64,000 bases of DNA from Juglans regia (taxonomy: Eukaryota > Streptophyta > Magnoliopsida > Fagales > Juglandaceae), in contig NC_049904.1 in assembly GCF_001411555.2 (NCBI RefSeq), positions 29,401,370 through 29,465,369 of the forward strand. The letters are read 5' to 3'. Shown here piece after piece: positions 47,601 through 59,601 of this stretch (position 1 is its first letter; every line of letters begins with the position of its first letter). A program made the translations under genes and the position numbers. The notes beneath the pieces were generated by a model. That model saw only the letters and a list, made by a program, of their open reading frames with translations. It was not told the origin of the DNA and made no database searches.

Positions 47601-48332
47601 ATATAATGATAATCAGGCAAGAATATAATATAGCAGCACTATACCTGAGCAACGAGCATCTGACTGCTGCGAAGCATGCAACCCCAGCCAACATCACTTG
47701 TATACTTTGAATCTCCAATAGCATTAAAACCTGTAGAAAAAAAGGGGATAATGGTTTTATAACAGCAATTCAAACTTGCAAAAGCTTTTTCTGTAGATCC
47801 TCCATAGCAAAGCGAATATTTCATTGAACAAACCTTTACGATATGTCATCAAAATTCTTGATGAAAAATCTCGTTCAAATGCTGCTAATCCATTGCTAGA
47901 ATCAGCATTTCCAAATGACTCGTCCTGCAGGATTTTATAGCACACACCTAATAGCCATATGTCACTAGTTGAGCTAGAAACACCAGTCCTGCTTGACCCC
48001 AGTACACGCTCTTGAAGTCTCCTCATTGAGCCAGTAGCCACAGCTTTTTTCAAAGCTGCTGTCCATCCATTGTGTCTAATATGAACTGCCTTCTTCTCAC
48101 AAGCCGGTGAATCACTATGAACTGCCTTTTTTTCACTATCTGATGGCTCACTACGTGTCTCAAAGACCGAGAGTGCAGATGCAAAGATACTTGACCATAA
48201 GGAGGCCTTGGGGAACTTACTAGTACTGGATCCTGGGTCTGAAGAAACAGATGGTGGACATCTACTTGAGGTATCAGTTAAACTTTTAGAAGAACATTTC
48301 GAAGCAACGGCTCTCTCATAGAAACCCTTCAT
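44630..48332 (-). CDS. ATG4: Autophagy cysteine protease ATG4
   Basis: Eight coding exons on the minus strand, 48332-47834, 47730-47645, 47492-47442, 47281-46902, 46034-45896, 45226-45171, 45027-44957 and 44850-44630, give 500 aa with consistent phases. ATG4 trims the C-terminus of ATG8 before lipidation and removes it from membranes later (family knowledge; cytosolic C54 peptidase). The catalytic triad is visible: Cys184 (DVGWGCMLRSSQM), Asp379 and His381 (LDPHDVQ). GGKPGASTYIVG and the GFYCRDKDDFDDFC block are intact. The tail ends EDEWQLL, whose WxxL could be an ATG8-interacting motif. The N-terminus MKGFYERAVASKCSS resembles other plant ATG4s. The ATG lies 3 nt inside an exon after a good acceptor (ACTAG), which implies an intron in the 5' UTR. 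Confidence 0.95.
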
Positions 48333-48335
48333 TAC

Positions 48336-50400
48336 CTAGTCATAAAGCATCATGCAATGATGTAATCGACTCATATGAGCAACCCAACTCTTAATATTTA
48401 TCTGCACATTAGAGGTAAAAATAGATTAAGTTCCAAACTGGAACAAAGAGAACTAAAACATATCTCCAAAACACAAGGAAGCACATTAATGATTGTCAAG
48501 TAATCGGCACAACTTTTTTTTTTTATAAGTAAGAGATAAATATTATTGACATGAATGAAATAGGCATAGCCCGTGTACACAGAAAGTAATCAGCACAACT
48601 TGCAAAAGTATACTCTTTAAATTAATACAATTTCATTCTAAAAGCTGTATACTCTAGTACTCTATGAGTCAGGCTGAACTATCTTTGACTATAATCTATT
48701 CTCACATTGTTTTTTTTATAAGCTATTCCAACAGTTAGGAATGAATGAAAGAAAAAACAGAGAGTTAAGAGTCCATGCATAAGCAGATTCAAGCCAAAAT
48801 ATGAAAACCATGTATCCCAACCACTTTGGGTGGTCACGCATATCTTTCTTCGCTTTTCACCTCTACCCAGAACATTTTCTGTTTCAGCCACTATACAGTA
48901 CTCTCTGAAAATGCCTTCTTCATCGCCACCATTTCCAAATAAAGAGTGCAGGTACAAGCTACAATCAACTAGTGAAATGATTCAAGAGAAAGAATATGAA
49001 ACAACTGAGTTCGGTCCAGATATGTGATAGCTGAACCAGAAAAAATATGCATCCTAACAACTTAGCTCATTACACAAATCCTGTTTCACCATTCAAAAAT
49101 GCAAAAGGCATAGCTCAAGTACACAGGTTGTTTACAAGAGGAAGTGATTCAGATCACATCTTAGTACAGCATAACTTCCCCGATAAATATATCTAAATTT
49201 AGTATTCCACATAAAAATAACTGGAAAGATCAATTAGAAGCCATAACTCCAAAGAACACACATTCCTCTGATTCTCAAATAACAACTTCTATCTCAAATG
49301 GCTAACTAATTACCAAATTACGAAGTTAAGTCAAAACAACCCAACTTTGTACATTTTCACTTGGCAAAAAAATCTGTTTTTTGGCATGAGAATGCGTAGA
49401 ACAATGAATACCAGATTCAAAATGAATATATAAATATTCTATGGCATGACACTCGGGCATTGGCACACTCCATTTATAGACTAGCTAAAGTATTTTTGTT
49501 TTTCTTTTTAATAGACACAATGAATGTCCATCTAATTTTTATTCTGGGGCTGCCAAGAATACAATGGTTAGTAAGGCAGCCATACTAGCAACCAATGAAA
49601 TTGCCTCGCAAAATCCTCTAAAGAAATTACGCCTAGAACAAAGCTTGCCCTTCCGATTTTAACATTATAATTTCCATCCAATCCAAAACATTTGATGCCA
49701 TCACTACCTGGGAGTAATTGAAACTGCTCTTGGTTCCCTAATAAAGCTATTCCTAAAAGCTCATAGAGATCTGACGATAACAATCGGTACGAGTCCCAGA
49801 AACGACAGACTGATTGGGATCTGAAAGCGTCACAGGAATATTTAGAGATTATCCCCTAAATTCATGCATTCAGACACATAAGAACAAAAAAAAAAAAGGG
49901 TTCTTGCTTCAATTATTCTTATTCACAACAAGCACCGCATACTGACTATAAAATTCTAAACCTAACATTATTATTATTTTAAAAAAACCACCATATATAT
50001 GGTGATTCATGTGGAAAGGAAAAGAGAGAACAGTAAGAAAAGGGATGGCCTACCTGAAAAATCGCAGAATTTGAGTCTAATATAAAAAGGAAAATAGTAG
50101 AAGTCGATGCTTTCGGGGTCGGCTTGGTCGGTCGTCTCGTCGCTTCCAGGGAAAGGAATTTTTCTGGTTACGGTGTCGACCGACTGGCGAGAAAAAGTTT
50201 CTCACACACAAACACAGAATACCCAAAAACCAAACACAGGTCGAGGTCAAAGGTCTGAGCTTGTTTCGGAATCTATGAGTCTTTGTTTAGAACTTGGCAC
50301 GAACGAAACAACAATCCCCACCACCTTCAATAGTGTCTGTTTTTTTTTGAGAGAGAGGCGGGGGTGGTGGTTTGGTTCGAACTTCGAACAAACGGAGCCC
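48336..50400 (-). other. Probable ATG4 5' UTR exon and leader intron
   Basis: On the minus strand a TTTTTCAG/GTAGGCC donor (exon edge 50054) and a GACTAG/GTAATG acceptor (exon edge 48335) would remove an intron of about 1.7 kb just before the start codon. The candidate leader exon runs upstream from 50054 to somewhere before about 50400 and is rich in CT. The intron holds no supported gene. Inferred; needs transcript evidence. Confidence 0.5.
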
Positions 50401-50681
50401 ATATTTTAAGCCGCCCAGCATTTTAAGCCCAGATACAAAGACAAGACTTCCTGAGCAAGGCCCAAGTGAAACCAGTGAATGAAGCAGACCGGGACTGACA
50501 AAAAACTACAAAAGATTGCAAACGAATTCATGAAAGTGTGAGGAATAGAAGGTTGAATAAGTCCAACGAGTAATGATATCTATACATCCTATTTCACAAT
50601 ATATATTTTAAAATGAATGTATTTTTATAAAGTGTTTAACTCCTTGACATTCCAGGCTACCGCCTTCATGAGACAGTCTTA

Positions 50682-50871
50682 GGGTGAGTTTGGATGTTGA
50701 AGTGAGTTGAGTTGAGATGATAAAATATTGATAAAATATTATTTTTTAATATTATTATTATTTTGAGATTTGAAAAAGTTGAATTGTTTATTATATTTTG
50801 TATTGGAATTTGAAAAAGTTGTAATGATGAGTTGAGATGAGTTGAGAGTAGTTTACTAACCAAACGCAGCC
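50682..50871. mobile_element. Tourist-like (PIF/Harbinger) MITE, 190 bp
   Basis: Ends GGGTGAGTTTGG / CCAAACGCAGCC are inverted repeats flanked by the 3-bp TTA duplication (50679-50681 and 50872-50874) typical of PIF/Harbinger. No ORF. Best-preserved member of the family recurring across this window. Confidence 0.8.
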
Positions 50872-51152
50872 TTAGTGATTGAATCTTTACTCGCCCTTTG
50901 GGCATTCCCCCTAGTAGCTTTGGCCGGACCACCTTTAGCAAGTTTTGATTTGCCTTTTCTTTTGCCCTTCTGTTCTCCTCCTTGATTCATAGATAGAGAA
51001 ACCATTTTCTCTTTCCACTCTTCATTTTCATTCACCAAAACTGCCCTCATCACACTTATTGAATGAATGAACTTTCTATAAAATATCTCTGAACTTCTTA
51101 TGCAAATTTTCCTTTTCCTATGCATCAACTACGTACTCTGGAAGAAGTCTTA

Positions 51153-51351
51153 GGGCAGGTTTGGGGTACAAGATAAAATACAAAATTCTCATCTTATCTC
51201 ATCTCATCATTACACATTTTTCAAATCTCCATATAAAATATAATAAACAATTCAATTTTTTCAAATCTCAATACAATAATAATATTAAAACATAATATTT
51301 TAAACTTCAAAACAAAATACAAAATTCTCATCTCACCTCTCAAACCTGCCC
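51153..51351. mobile_element. Tourist-like (PIF/Harbinger) MITE, 199 bp
   Basis: Ends GGGCAGGTTTGG / CAAACCTGCCC, flanked by TTA on both sides (51150-51152, 51352-51354). The interior is the reverse orientation of the 50682 copy (ATATAAAATATAATAAACAA). Only about 280 bp separate the two insertions. Confidence 0.8.
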
Positions 51352-52444
51352 TTAGTCAAAGTACCATAAGGTCATGTTTCCAGTTATTTTTAGAAGGTAT
51401 TTTACAAATATACCATTGATTTTAAAACATAGTTATGTAATGTGTTGTGAAAAGTGATAGTGTTTATTATTTTTCAATTAGTAATTGGCTGTGATTTCAG
51501 GTGTAGTTAATGGTAATCAAAGTTTCTGAGTAGCGCAAAACTTAAAGATTCACAACAATAGACCGCTGATGTTTATAGCTGCATAAAACTCCAGTCTCCA
51601 GCTTATTGTTGCCTGATCTAGTAAGTCTTGTAGCTGATGATACAACGTACGTCATTGCTACAAATCATGAACTTATGCCATATCAATACTACGAATGGTA
51701 TCTGCTCGATCCTCTGAAAGAACTTGAACTTGGTTACACACCATCGCAAGCAAAGTATTGAAATGATAAGTTGCATGACCTAACTTCTTTGACTTCCAAG
51801 CATCTTCATGTTTTTCACATGTTTTGTTTTAATAACTTTAAAGCTACGTACGACGAGTACTTATGTCTTGAGGCCGTGATCGATTTAGATGATCATGAAC
51901 CTGCAAGAGAAGCTTAAAGGAAAATGTTTGTCACTGTTAATGGTCGAAAAGAAAATTGAAGAAAAAAAAGGTGGTAATTAGGACTTCTAAGCCAAGAACA
52001 TGATGTACGGGCATGGTCATTAATGTGCGCGCCTAGCCTGGCTTCTCGACAGTACAGCGTCAGCTTTAACATGATCTTAATTGGATACCATTAGCTATAT
52101 TTGCCAATCTTGAAGGCATGTTAGCACGTCGCTTGAAGCATGCATTATGATTAAAATAAACATTCATGTCCCATTCTATATAAGTTGGATGATATTTTTA
52201 TAAAAGTAATGATAGATACATCTTTTGGATGTGAAAATCAGGCGTACTACTTTTGAAAAAAATAAAATTTATTATTAAAAAAAAAATATTTTCCTGTGGG
52301 TTTGCAAATAATAAAAAGTAATTAATGGTGGACCCTATTTGTTTTAAAGGGAGTGCATAAGACTTACAAATGTGCTAGCCATTTTTAAAAAGAGTATATT
52401 GCAAATATCATATATTTCTCTATTTTAATTCGTGTAAGATCATT

Positions 52445-52768
52445 CACTAATTGATCAGTACGTACTTAAACATTTTTTTAGAGAAGGGAATCAAGTTGTG
52501 GATGCTTTGACGAAGAGTGGCGTTGGGTGAGAATAAATTGTTCACGGTTACAATTTCCTCAGGAAATTAGGGGGCTGTATAGATTGGATAAGATGGACAC
52601 GGCATATGTACGTTAGAGATATATAGTTGGTAATTGTATAGGATTTTTTGGTGGGGTTGAGTTTTTGTTGGGTTTCAGTTGAGTTCTTTGGTTTTTTGTT
52701 GACAAAGTTTCCCTCCGTCATAAGTGAGAATTTTTAATAACGCCCTCCTTTTGGTAAAAAAAATAAAA
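52445..52768 (+). mobile_element. 5'-truncated LINE 3' end with poly(A) and target duplication
   Basis: Encodes the last RNase H residues FREGNQVVDALTKSGVG before a stop, then a T/G-rich 3' UTR and an A-rich tail (AAAAAAAATAAAAAA). A 9-bp duplication AAGATCATT flanks it (52436-52444 and 52769-52777). This is the expected product of target-primed reverse transcription that stopped early. It is related to, but not derived from, the LINE at 26150-31975. Confidence 0.8.
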
Positions 52769-53133
52769 AAGATCATTACTTAAAAACTTGACGCGGGCTG
52801 ATTTGGTTGGAATATGGCCGAAGTTTAATTTATTATTTGTTAATGAGAAGTGATTTGTTTGTAATATTACGGTTTGGTGGTGGCAAATGGAATGAATAAT
52901 AATGTTATTTAATGCATAAAATAAGACTTAAACATTCTATATCATAGTTTATTGATATCTCGATTGAGTTTTCCTTTTATTATTTTGATTGCTGAAAGGA
53001 AACACCAATTAAGCATATATTATATATATTAGATTTTTAGTTGGAAACTCAAAGGAAGAAGATTGAGTGGATTAAAAGCTGCTTGATCACTGTGTTCAAA
53101 TGCACGGTCAAAGATGATCTCAAGCAAGTCATG

Positions 53134-53142
53134 TATATAAAG
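53134..53142 (+). promoter_or_regulatory. TATA box of the phospholipase gene
   Basis: TATATAAAG lies about 40 nt before the ATG at 53175, implying a very short leader or a start at the next ATG (53202). Confidence 0.55.
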
Positions 53143-53174
53143 GCTTGCAATAGGATTAGTTGTATATCCTCACA

Positions 53175-54475
53175 ATGTGGTTTGGCTTGAAGAATAAGAT
53201 GAATAGCACAGCCAAAAAATGGAAGAGCCTTAGCGGCCAAAATCATTGGGAGGGTTTGTTGGACCCTCTCAACATTGATCTTCGCCGGTACATAATTCAT
53301 TATGGTGAAATGACTCAAGCTACATACGATGCTTTTGATGCAGAGAAGGTATCAAGGTTTGCAGGAAGCAGCCGATATGCAAAGAAGAATTTCTTCCCAA
53401 AGGTGTTTCTGGAGAACGGCAATCCTTTCAAATATACCGTGACAAAGTTCTTCTATGCAACATCATCAATCAAAGTCCCCGAAGCATTTATCATAAAATC
53501 CTTGTCGAGGGAGGCATGGAGCAAGGAATCAAACTGGATAGGGTATGTTGCAGTTGCCACAGACGAAGGGAAGGCCCTTTTAGGGAGGAGGGATATTGTG
53601 ATTGCTTGGAGAGGAACAGTGGAGACCCTGGAATGGATAGATGATTTAGAATCTGATTGGGTTTCAGCTTCCAAAATACTTGGAGCTGAGGGTCATGATC
53701 ATCCTAAGGTGCATCAAGGTTGGTATTCCATCTACACTTCTGATGACTCTCGTTCGCACTTCAATAAGACTAGTGCCAGAAACCAGGTAAATTTCGACAG
53801 ATTATTCTTTATTTACGTACCCATCATTCTTAAACATTACGATATTCATGAAGAAATGTTTCGTTTATGATCCAGGTTCTTGGTGAGATTAGGAGACTGG
53901 TGGAAGAATTCAAGAACGAGGAAATCAGCATAACTGTAGTTGGCCACAGCTTGGGTGCAGCACTCGCAACTCTAAATGCAATTGACATAGTTGCCAACGG
54001 ATTCAACAGGCCAAAACACCATCAACACAAAAGTTGCCCGGTGACGGCATTCGTATTCGGCAGCCCTCGTGTGGGAGATTCGGATTTCAAGAAAGTGTTC
54101 TCCGGACATAAAGATCTTCGAGCCTTGCGCATCCGTAATTCTCCGGATTTTGTTCCCAACTATCCATTAATAGGGTACTCGGATGTGGGAGAAGAGCTGA
54201 AAATTGATACCACAAAATCGAACTTCTTGAAGAGTGGAAATCAGGGAAATTGGCATAACTTGGAGGGTTACCTGCATGGAGTGGCAGGGACGCAAGGGAG
54301 TAAAGGGAGGTTTAAGTTGGTGGTTCATCGTGATATTGCACTAGTGAATAAGACCATGGATGGTTTGAAGGAGGAGTATCTTATTCCGGCATCATGGCGG
54401 TGTGTGCAGAACAAGGGTATGCTTCAACAGCCCGATGGTTCTTGGAAATTGATTGATCATGAGCCTGATAATTGA
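53175..54475 (+). CDS. Phospholipase A1-II (class 3 lipase, PLA1-II gamma/beta-like)
   Basis: Exons 53175-53786 and 53876-54475 (GTAAAT...CCAG intron of 89 nt) give 403 aa, typical for the family. Landmarks: [21 protein letters not shown] near the N-terminus, [12 protein letters not shown] mid-protein, the nucleophile elbow GHSLG (Ser229, split only a few residues after the exon junction), Asp295 (NSPDFVP), and His338 in [14 protein letters not shown] (His331 nearby is an alternative). These enzymes release the sn-1 fatty acid from glycerolipids. No transit peptide is seen, which fits the cytosolic class II group rather than plastid DAD1-type enzymes. The ATG at 53175 was chosen over 53202 for position after the TATA box; a frame extending to 53160 starts with TTG and is not favoured. 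Confidence 0.92.
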
Positions 54476-54521
54476 ATGTTTTTAGAAGTAATTATTAGAT
54501 AGTCATAATAGTACGGGTTGT

Positions 54522-54693
54522 TGTGATATCCCATATGATAAAGATAAGAGTGTGTGGTGTATGGGATACCACATTGTTTGAAAATGAAAAATTATTGTTC
54601 TTTATAAGATTCTAATAAGACTCCAATTGTATCATTAATCAGTTCTTTTAGAATATATGTCATGTGGTTTGGACTTTATATTGGAACGTTACA
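54522..54693 (+). repeat. 172-bp dispersed repeat, copy 2 (possible TRIM solo LTR)
   Basis: Same length and order as 4974-5145, from TGTGATATCCCATATGATAA to ACGTTACA. Here the flanks show GTTGT on the left and GCTGT on the right, a possible 5-bp target duplication with one change. It lies 46 bp after the lipase stop codon and so is probably within its 3' UTR. Confidence 0.6.
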
Positions 54694-56280
54694 GCTGTAC
54701 TTTCATCCTATTACAAGATATGATTTATAATTTTTTATTATATAATTTTATATGATGGCATAAAATTAATTGATGATATCATTTATGTACGTTCTATATA
54801 TGCATTATTTCTGTCGAAAAATATATATTCATATTGCGCGCTATAAGTTCTCATGTACATGTGTGCTTGTTGATTCTTGAAAGGAAAATACCAGACCCAC
54901 AAAGAGAAATACAAACAAGAACACCTGAAAACTGACATATTTAATATGATATGTCACATATTTTACGATAAAGATAAATTTTACAATCTAATAAGTCATA
55001 TCAAGGTATATCAGTCTCTAAAGTAAGTTTTTAATTCTTTCCATACACCTAATATTAATCTTCTTATCAGCCTTGAAATTTTAAGCAAAATTTATTAAAA
55101 AACCCAAATAAATCTGGCATAAAAGAGTGGGTTCAATACCACAAAGGTATTATTTTATGTGCTCTGATGGGAACAATGTATGATAATTAAAGAGGTAGCG
55201 AGATCGATGTGTTCAAGTTACAACCAAGATTTTTGGTGGAAAGGGACGTCAAGAAGAAGAGTGCACGGTAACAGAGAGGAACAGGGCCAGACAAAATGGG
55301 TTTGTTCAGTTATAGAAGGCATCAATCAAATGAAGTGCTGGTGACAACAAAAGCATGATGAAAAAATGGGCATTCTCACGCAAAGTGCATGCATGCATGC
55401 AATTGATTACCTAAGAGTGGGTTTGGATAGACAGTTCAGATGAAAACATCTCATTTGAAGTTGGACCTTATAGTAGTTTTGGCTATCCAAATACAATATT
55501 TCATCTTTTAAGTTTTGAAAATATTCATTTAAATGAATAGTAAATAAATAATAAAAATTGACATAAATAGTGCGTGACCAGTGTCAAAATTGACATAAGC
55601 AGTACATGAACAGTGCACAGTGGGATCCACCCCTTTATCAAATCCCAAAAAAATCAAAGCTATCTCATTTCATCTCACTATCCAAACATAATTTTTTACA
55701 AACTATCTTATCTCATGATCTTAACTCAAAAATTCTCACTACCATTCAAAATATCTCAACTCATATCGTCTGAACTGTCTATCCAAATCCACCTTAAAGC
55801 ATCAGCATGCACAGTTTGAGATCATTCTTCTATAGTTTGTTTGGTGCAATTCGGTACCCAATTGGAAGGAATACTAAATTCAGCAAACCACATTGATGTA
55901 TGCAAAACAGAAAATAAAATCAATATTACGAGTCCCATATGTAGCACAAACCAATTAAGGATGACTGTTAGAGCTTTGCAAAAAGAGGGTACTGGCCTTG
56001 AAATTATATTGTTGCAAATGGAATATTAACTATTTTTAGGTTTGATGAGGTTTTATGACCAGGAATTCCTATTTCTTTAAAATTAGACATACTTATTTCT
56101 TTGAAAAATTGAGAGTATTAACCGTTTCAGAGATGTGGGACGGTGTGGTTTGGTGCGACTGTCTTCATGGGCGTTAATCGTAGTCAAGCAAGCCTTACAC
56201 GACAGATCTTTCAGTTAAATCACTCTAATTAACAACATCAACAATAAAATGCCCTCAAAAGAAACAATGAGATTTGTTAG
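54694..56280. other. Intergenic with one MITE
   Basis: No gene found. It holds a MITE at 55415-55794 and AT-rich sequence, and ends at the GTTAG target duplication of the LTR element. Confidence 0.6.
55415..55794. mobile_element. PIF/Harbinger-like MITE, about 380 bp
   Basis: Ends GAGTGGGTTTGGATAGACAG / CTGTCTATCCAAATCCACCT are inverted repeats of about 27 bp, flanked by TAA on both sides (55412-55414 and 55795-55797). The interior has an inverted ATCTCATTT / AAATGAGAT-like core and an AGCAGTACATGAACAGTGC motif. No ORF. Confidence 0.7.
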
Positions 56281-56888
56281 TGTAGGGGTCAAATCAGTAG
56301 CCTATAATTAGCTTTAATATAAGGTCAAAAATCAAGTTAAGAGATAAAGTCATAAAGAGATAAGATAAGTTAACTTGGACTCCTAAAATGAAAGATACAG
56401 ACTCATAAAAGGAAAGAGACTCAGACTTTTAAAAGGAACAAACTTCACAAAGCAAATTGGATTCAATCACTTCAAGAAAATAGACCTCTATATATATGAG
56501 GAGATGCCCCACAAATCTGACAGACTCTCCCCAAACTCTCTACATAAAATATCTCCACAGAAGCTCTATACGCCAAACTCCACCATACATAGCGACTCCA
56601 AAGGATCTCCCCTAAATTTTTCTATTATATTGAGCGATATGTGAGGCAATGAGAGATTGTAAACTTACCTATCATAGTGGATTTTGCCCCTAAACAACTT
56701 GTGGACATAGGCATTATGCCGAAAGACGTAAATTTCTATGTCACTCTATATTTATTTTTATTTAGCTTATTTATTACGTATTTTATGGATGAACGCGAAG
56801 AACACCGTATTGAAGCTCGAATCATCTCATGAGCTGGGGATGATTCTTTCCCCCCTTCTGGTCTGTTGTGCAAATTAAGGCATTAACA
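56281..56888 (+). repeat. Left LTR
   Basis: 608 bp, TG...CA ends, with a CTATATATATGAG TATA-like box near 56488. Matched in order by 60934-61544. Confidence 0.88.
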
Positions 56889-58520
56889 GTTGGCATCGTG
56901 ATCAATTTATTTTTAACGCCGGAAAGGGGTGTAGGAGAATTCCATGGCTCATAAGATTGCATCCAGGAGCCAAATAAGTTTTTCCTATCAAATCAACTAT
57001 TTTCTTGTTATTTTGTTTATTTCATTAATACTTTTCTACAAGAAGAAAGAAAAAGAAGGGGAATGTGTGTAGCATGCACTATGATTGCAGGCCACACATG
57101 ATGTTACAAAAAAAGGAAGGGAAAGGGAGATTAAACTGGTGGAGTGCATGGCATGTACTGTGCACGTGACAGATGCACTCTAAATGCCATGCATGGTGTG
57201 CATAACGAATGCAGGTCATGCACCTAGTTTTTTTCTTTCTTTTCATTGTGCAAATCGCACGAGTTGTAGCCATTACACCTAGAGAGTGACGGGGTCTAGT
57301 TCCAACCACCCCATATGGCCGAGATGTCGTGACGACGGAGCCTTCCACCAGTCGCTCACCTTAGCGGCTCATTGTGCACGCCTTGCACGAGGCGAGCAGA
57401 GACTAATGAGTTGCTAGAGGCGCACACATTGATGTCCATGAGCTGTCGGAGCCACCACCAGCCATCAACCGCATCGCTTGCGATTTCTGCTACTGACAGG
57501 GTAGTTCCTCGATGCTGAAAGCCAAACACATCGGACATTGTGCCGCGAGCAATGGATACACGTTCCTGTGCGCCCCGAAGTTCCAACCACCAGCTGCCAC
57601 CTAGCTTGTCAGAGCTTTCTATCTCAGGGCAGGTCCCCGACTACATGGCCTTTGTTTGCCGCCATACCTCACCTCCACCACCGACATTCGACACAGGAGC
57701 TGCTCAACGCCTCTCCACCACAGCGAGTATGCCTCCTACCGTGAAGCTTAGCTTAGTCGTACGCCCCCCAGAGCGTCGCAAGGTGGACGGAGGGCATGAT
57801 GCCTGCACCTTCAACGGTGGTTTCTATCGTTGACAAGGAAGTTCTCAGTCACAGAGGCTCCTTCTGACGATTTCTTGGTGGCATGTTTCTGTACCCCTGT
57901 GACAACCTTGAGCTTGTGAAACCGGTTGTGGCCACTGCCACAACCAACGCCGGCATCTCCTGTCACTGTTGGAGGTTGCCACAACCTGTTGTACGGTGAC
58001 ATGCAACTTCATCCCCGGCAACACCACACCAAGTTGTGGCGAACAACCCAGCATAGTGGGCAATTGATTTTGGCAAGCAACTAATCGTGGCGAGAAAGAG
58101 CATCTGATGGAGTATGTAAAAGGCGACGGACCCAGCCATCAAAGGGGCACATAAAATTTATAGATCAAATAATTTCGTTTTGGAGCAAATAAGCATGAAC
58201 ATGGAGACAAAAATAATGCACTTTAATTGATCTGGCATCTAGGCTCAACCATGAGTCCCGATCCATACAAGCAAAGCATCGGCGGCTAAATTGTCCTAGT
58301 TTGTCTCTTTCAAACTTGTTATTTTAATTTTTATTAACAATTTAGACTTTTAGAGATTTTCTTCACTGCAACTCCTCGAGGTTCCATAAGAATCTAAGTG
58401 GCTACACACTCTGGGAATATACTTTGTGGGAAATCGCCCATATGAAACGTAATACCGGCTACACCATCTCAAGCACCATTCGGGCATCTCAATTTGTCGT
58501 TAACAGTTAGACCGCTCAAT

Positions 58521-58828
58521 ATTGCGGGCATCCCAAGCCTTCAATAATGCTAAAGCATGGTCGCCCACGGCCATCACCCGTCTGTCACTGACCTTCACTA
58601 CACTCTAGCAGAATGACTTATGTTTACAAATTCAAACTTGTAATTTGTATTACACTAATATATTTAGTTTCGGTATTGCGGGCATCCCGAGCCTTCAATA
58701 ATGCTAAAGCATGGTCGCCCGAGGGCATCGTCTGTGTGTCACCAACCTTCACTACACTTTAGCAGAATGACTCAGATTTACAAATTCAAACTTGTAATTT
58801 GTATTACACTAACATATTTAGTTTTTTA
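58521..58828. repeat. Tandem duplication, 2 x 154 bp
   Basis: ATTGCGGGCATCCC...TATTTAGTTT occurs twice in direct order (starts 58521 and 58675) with a few substitutions. It lies inside the LTR element interior. Confidence 0.85.
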
Positions 58829-58895
58829 TGAAAACCTCTCGGGGCGGTCGAACTTAACCTCTCGCCACAACAGTACAGTCGAGCATCTCCCCAAA

Positions 58896-59085
58896 CACCA
58901 ATGATGAGTATAAAGATTCTAGTGCCAAGGAAAAGGGCGTGGAGGTCAACAGATCACATGATATTTAAACACCAATGATGAGTACAAAGACTCATGGTGC
59001 CAAAGAAAAATAGGGTGGAGGTTAATAGACCACACAACCCTTAAACATCAATGGCGAGTCAAAAGACTCGCGGTGTCCATGAAAA
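58896..59085. repeat. Minisatellite, about 3 x 75 bp
   Basis: Units starting CACCAATGATGAGTA (58896, 58970) and CATCAATGGCGAGTC (59046), each followed by AAAGACTC-like and GTGCCAA-like blocks. Tandem repeats of this sort are common in the non-coding part of plant LTR elements. Confidence 0.75.
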
Positions 59086-59601
59086 ATGAAAAGATCAATG
59101 ACTGCCCGACCCTACTCACACCTCGCCGAGAGTCAATAGGCAGGACATGTTGTCCTATTGTCCAACCTCCCTCATGATGAGCCAACAGACGGGAAAGGTC
59201 AAGAACCGCTCGACCTCCTAGGCGCCTAACAGGCAGGCAACTCTCTGGACTACCCAACCTCTCTCACATGGACAGCAATACAAGCACATCATCTTCTTCA
59301 GCAAATGCCGAGTGTTTATGCTCATGCCACAACCGCCGCCAATGGGTTAACTTCAGGAATGAGCCACCGAGCTCCACAATTGCATCGTGCGGGTTTCTTT
59401 CAGGAATGAGTCGACGAGCTCGGCAACTGCCTAATGTGGACCTAGGGAGTCGACAGGCTTTCTGACTACTTAAGCGTGGGTTACTACCAACAAACAACAA
59501 AATGAGAACACCAACAACAATTTACACCAAGGGGTAGAAAATCCACTACTACCAACAAAAGTAAAAATGATCACAAAAATTATACACAAAAAACTAATCA
59601 T

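Larger units (their letters stand above)
50401..53133. other. Repeat-rich spacer between ATG4 and the lipase gene
   Basis: Holds two Tourist-like MITEs and a truncated LINE (listed separately). Elsewhere AT-rich, with no supported gene. Short frames such as 50856-51128 (minus) read into MITE ends and lack family motifs. Confidence 0.6.

Noticed and set aside
53160..53174. Phospholipase start at 53160
   Set aside because: The codon is TTG. ATG at 53175 is the first usable start after the TATA box.
57079..58063. Several frames of 60-97 aa in the LTR element interior
   Set aside because: No gag or pol motif, overlapping on both strands, typical of GC-richer non-coding retroelement DNA.
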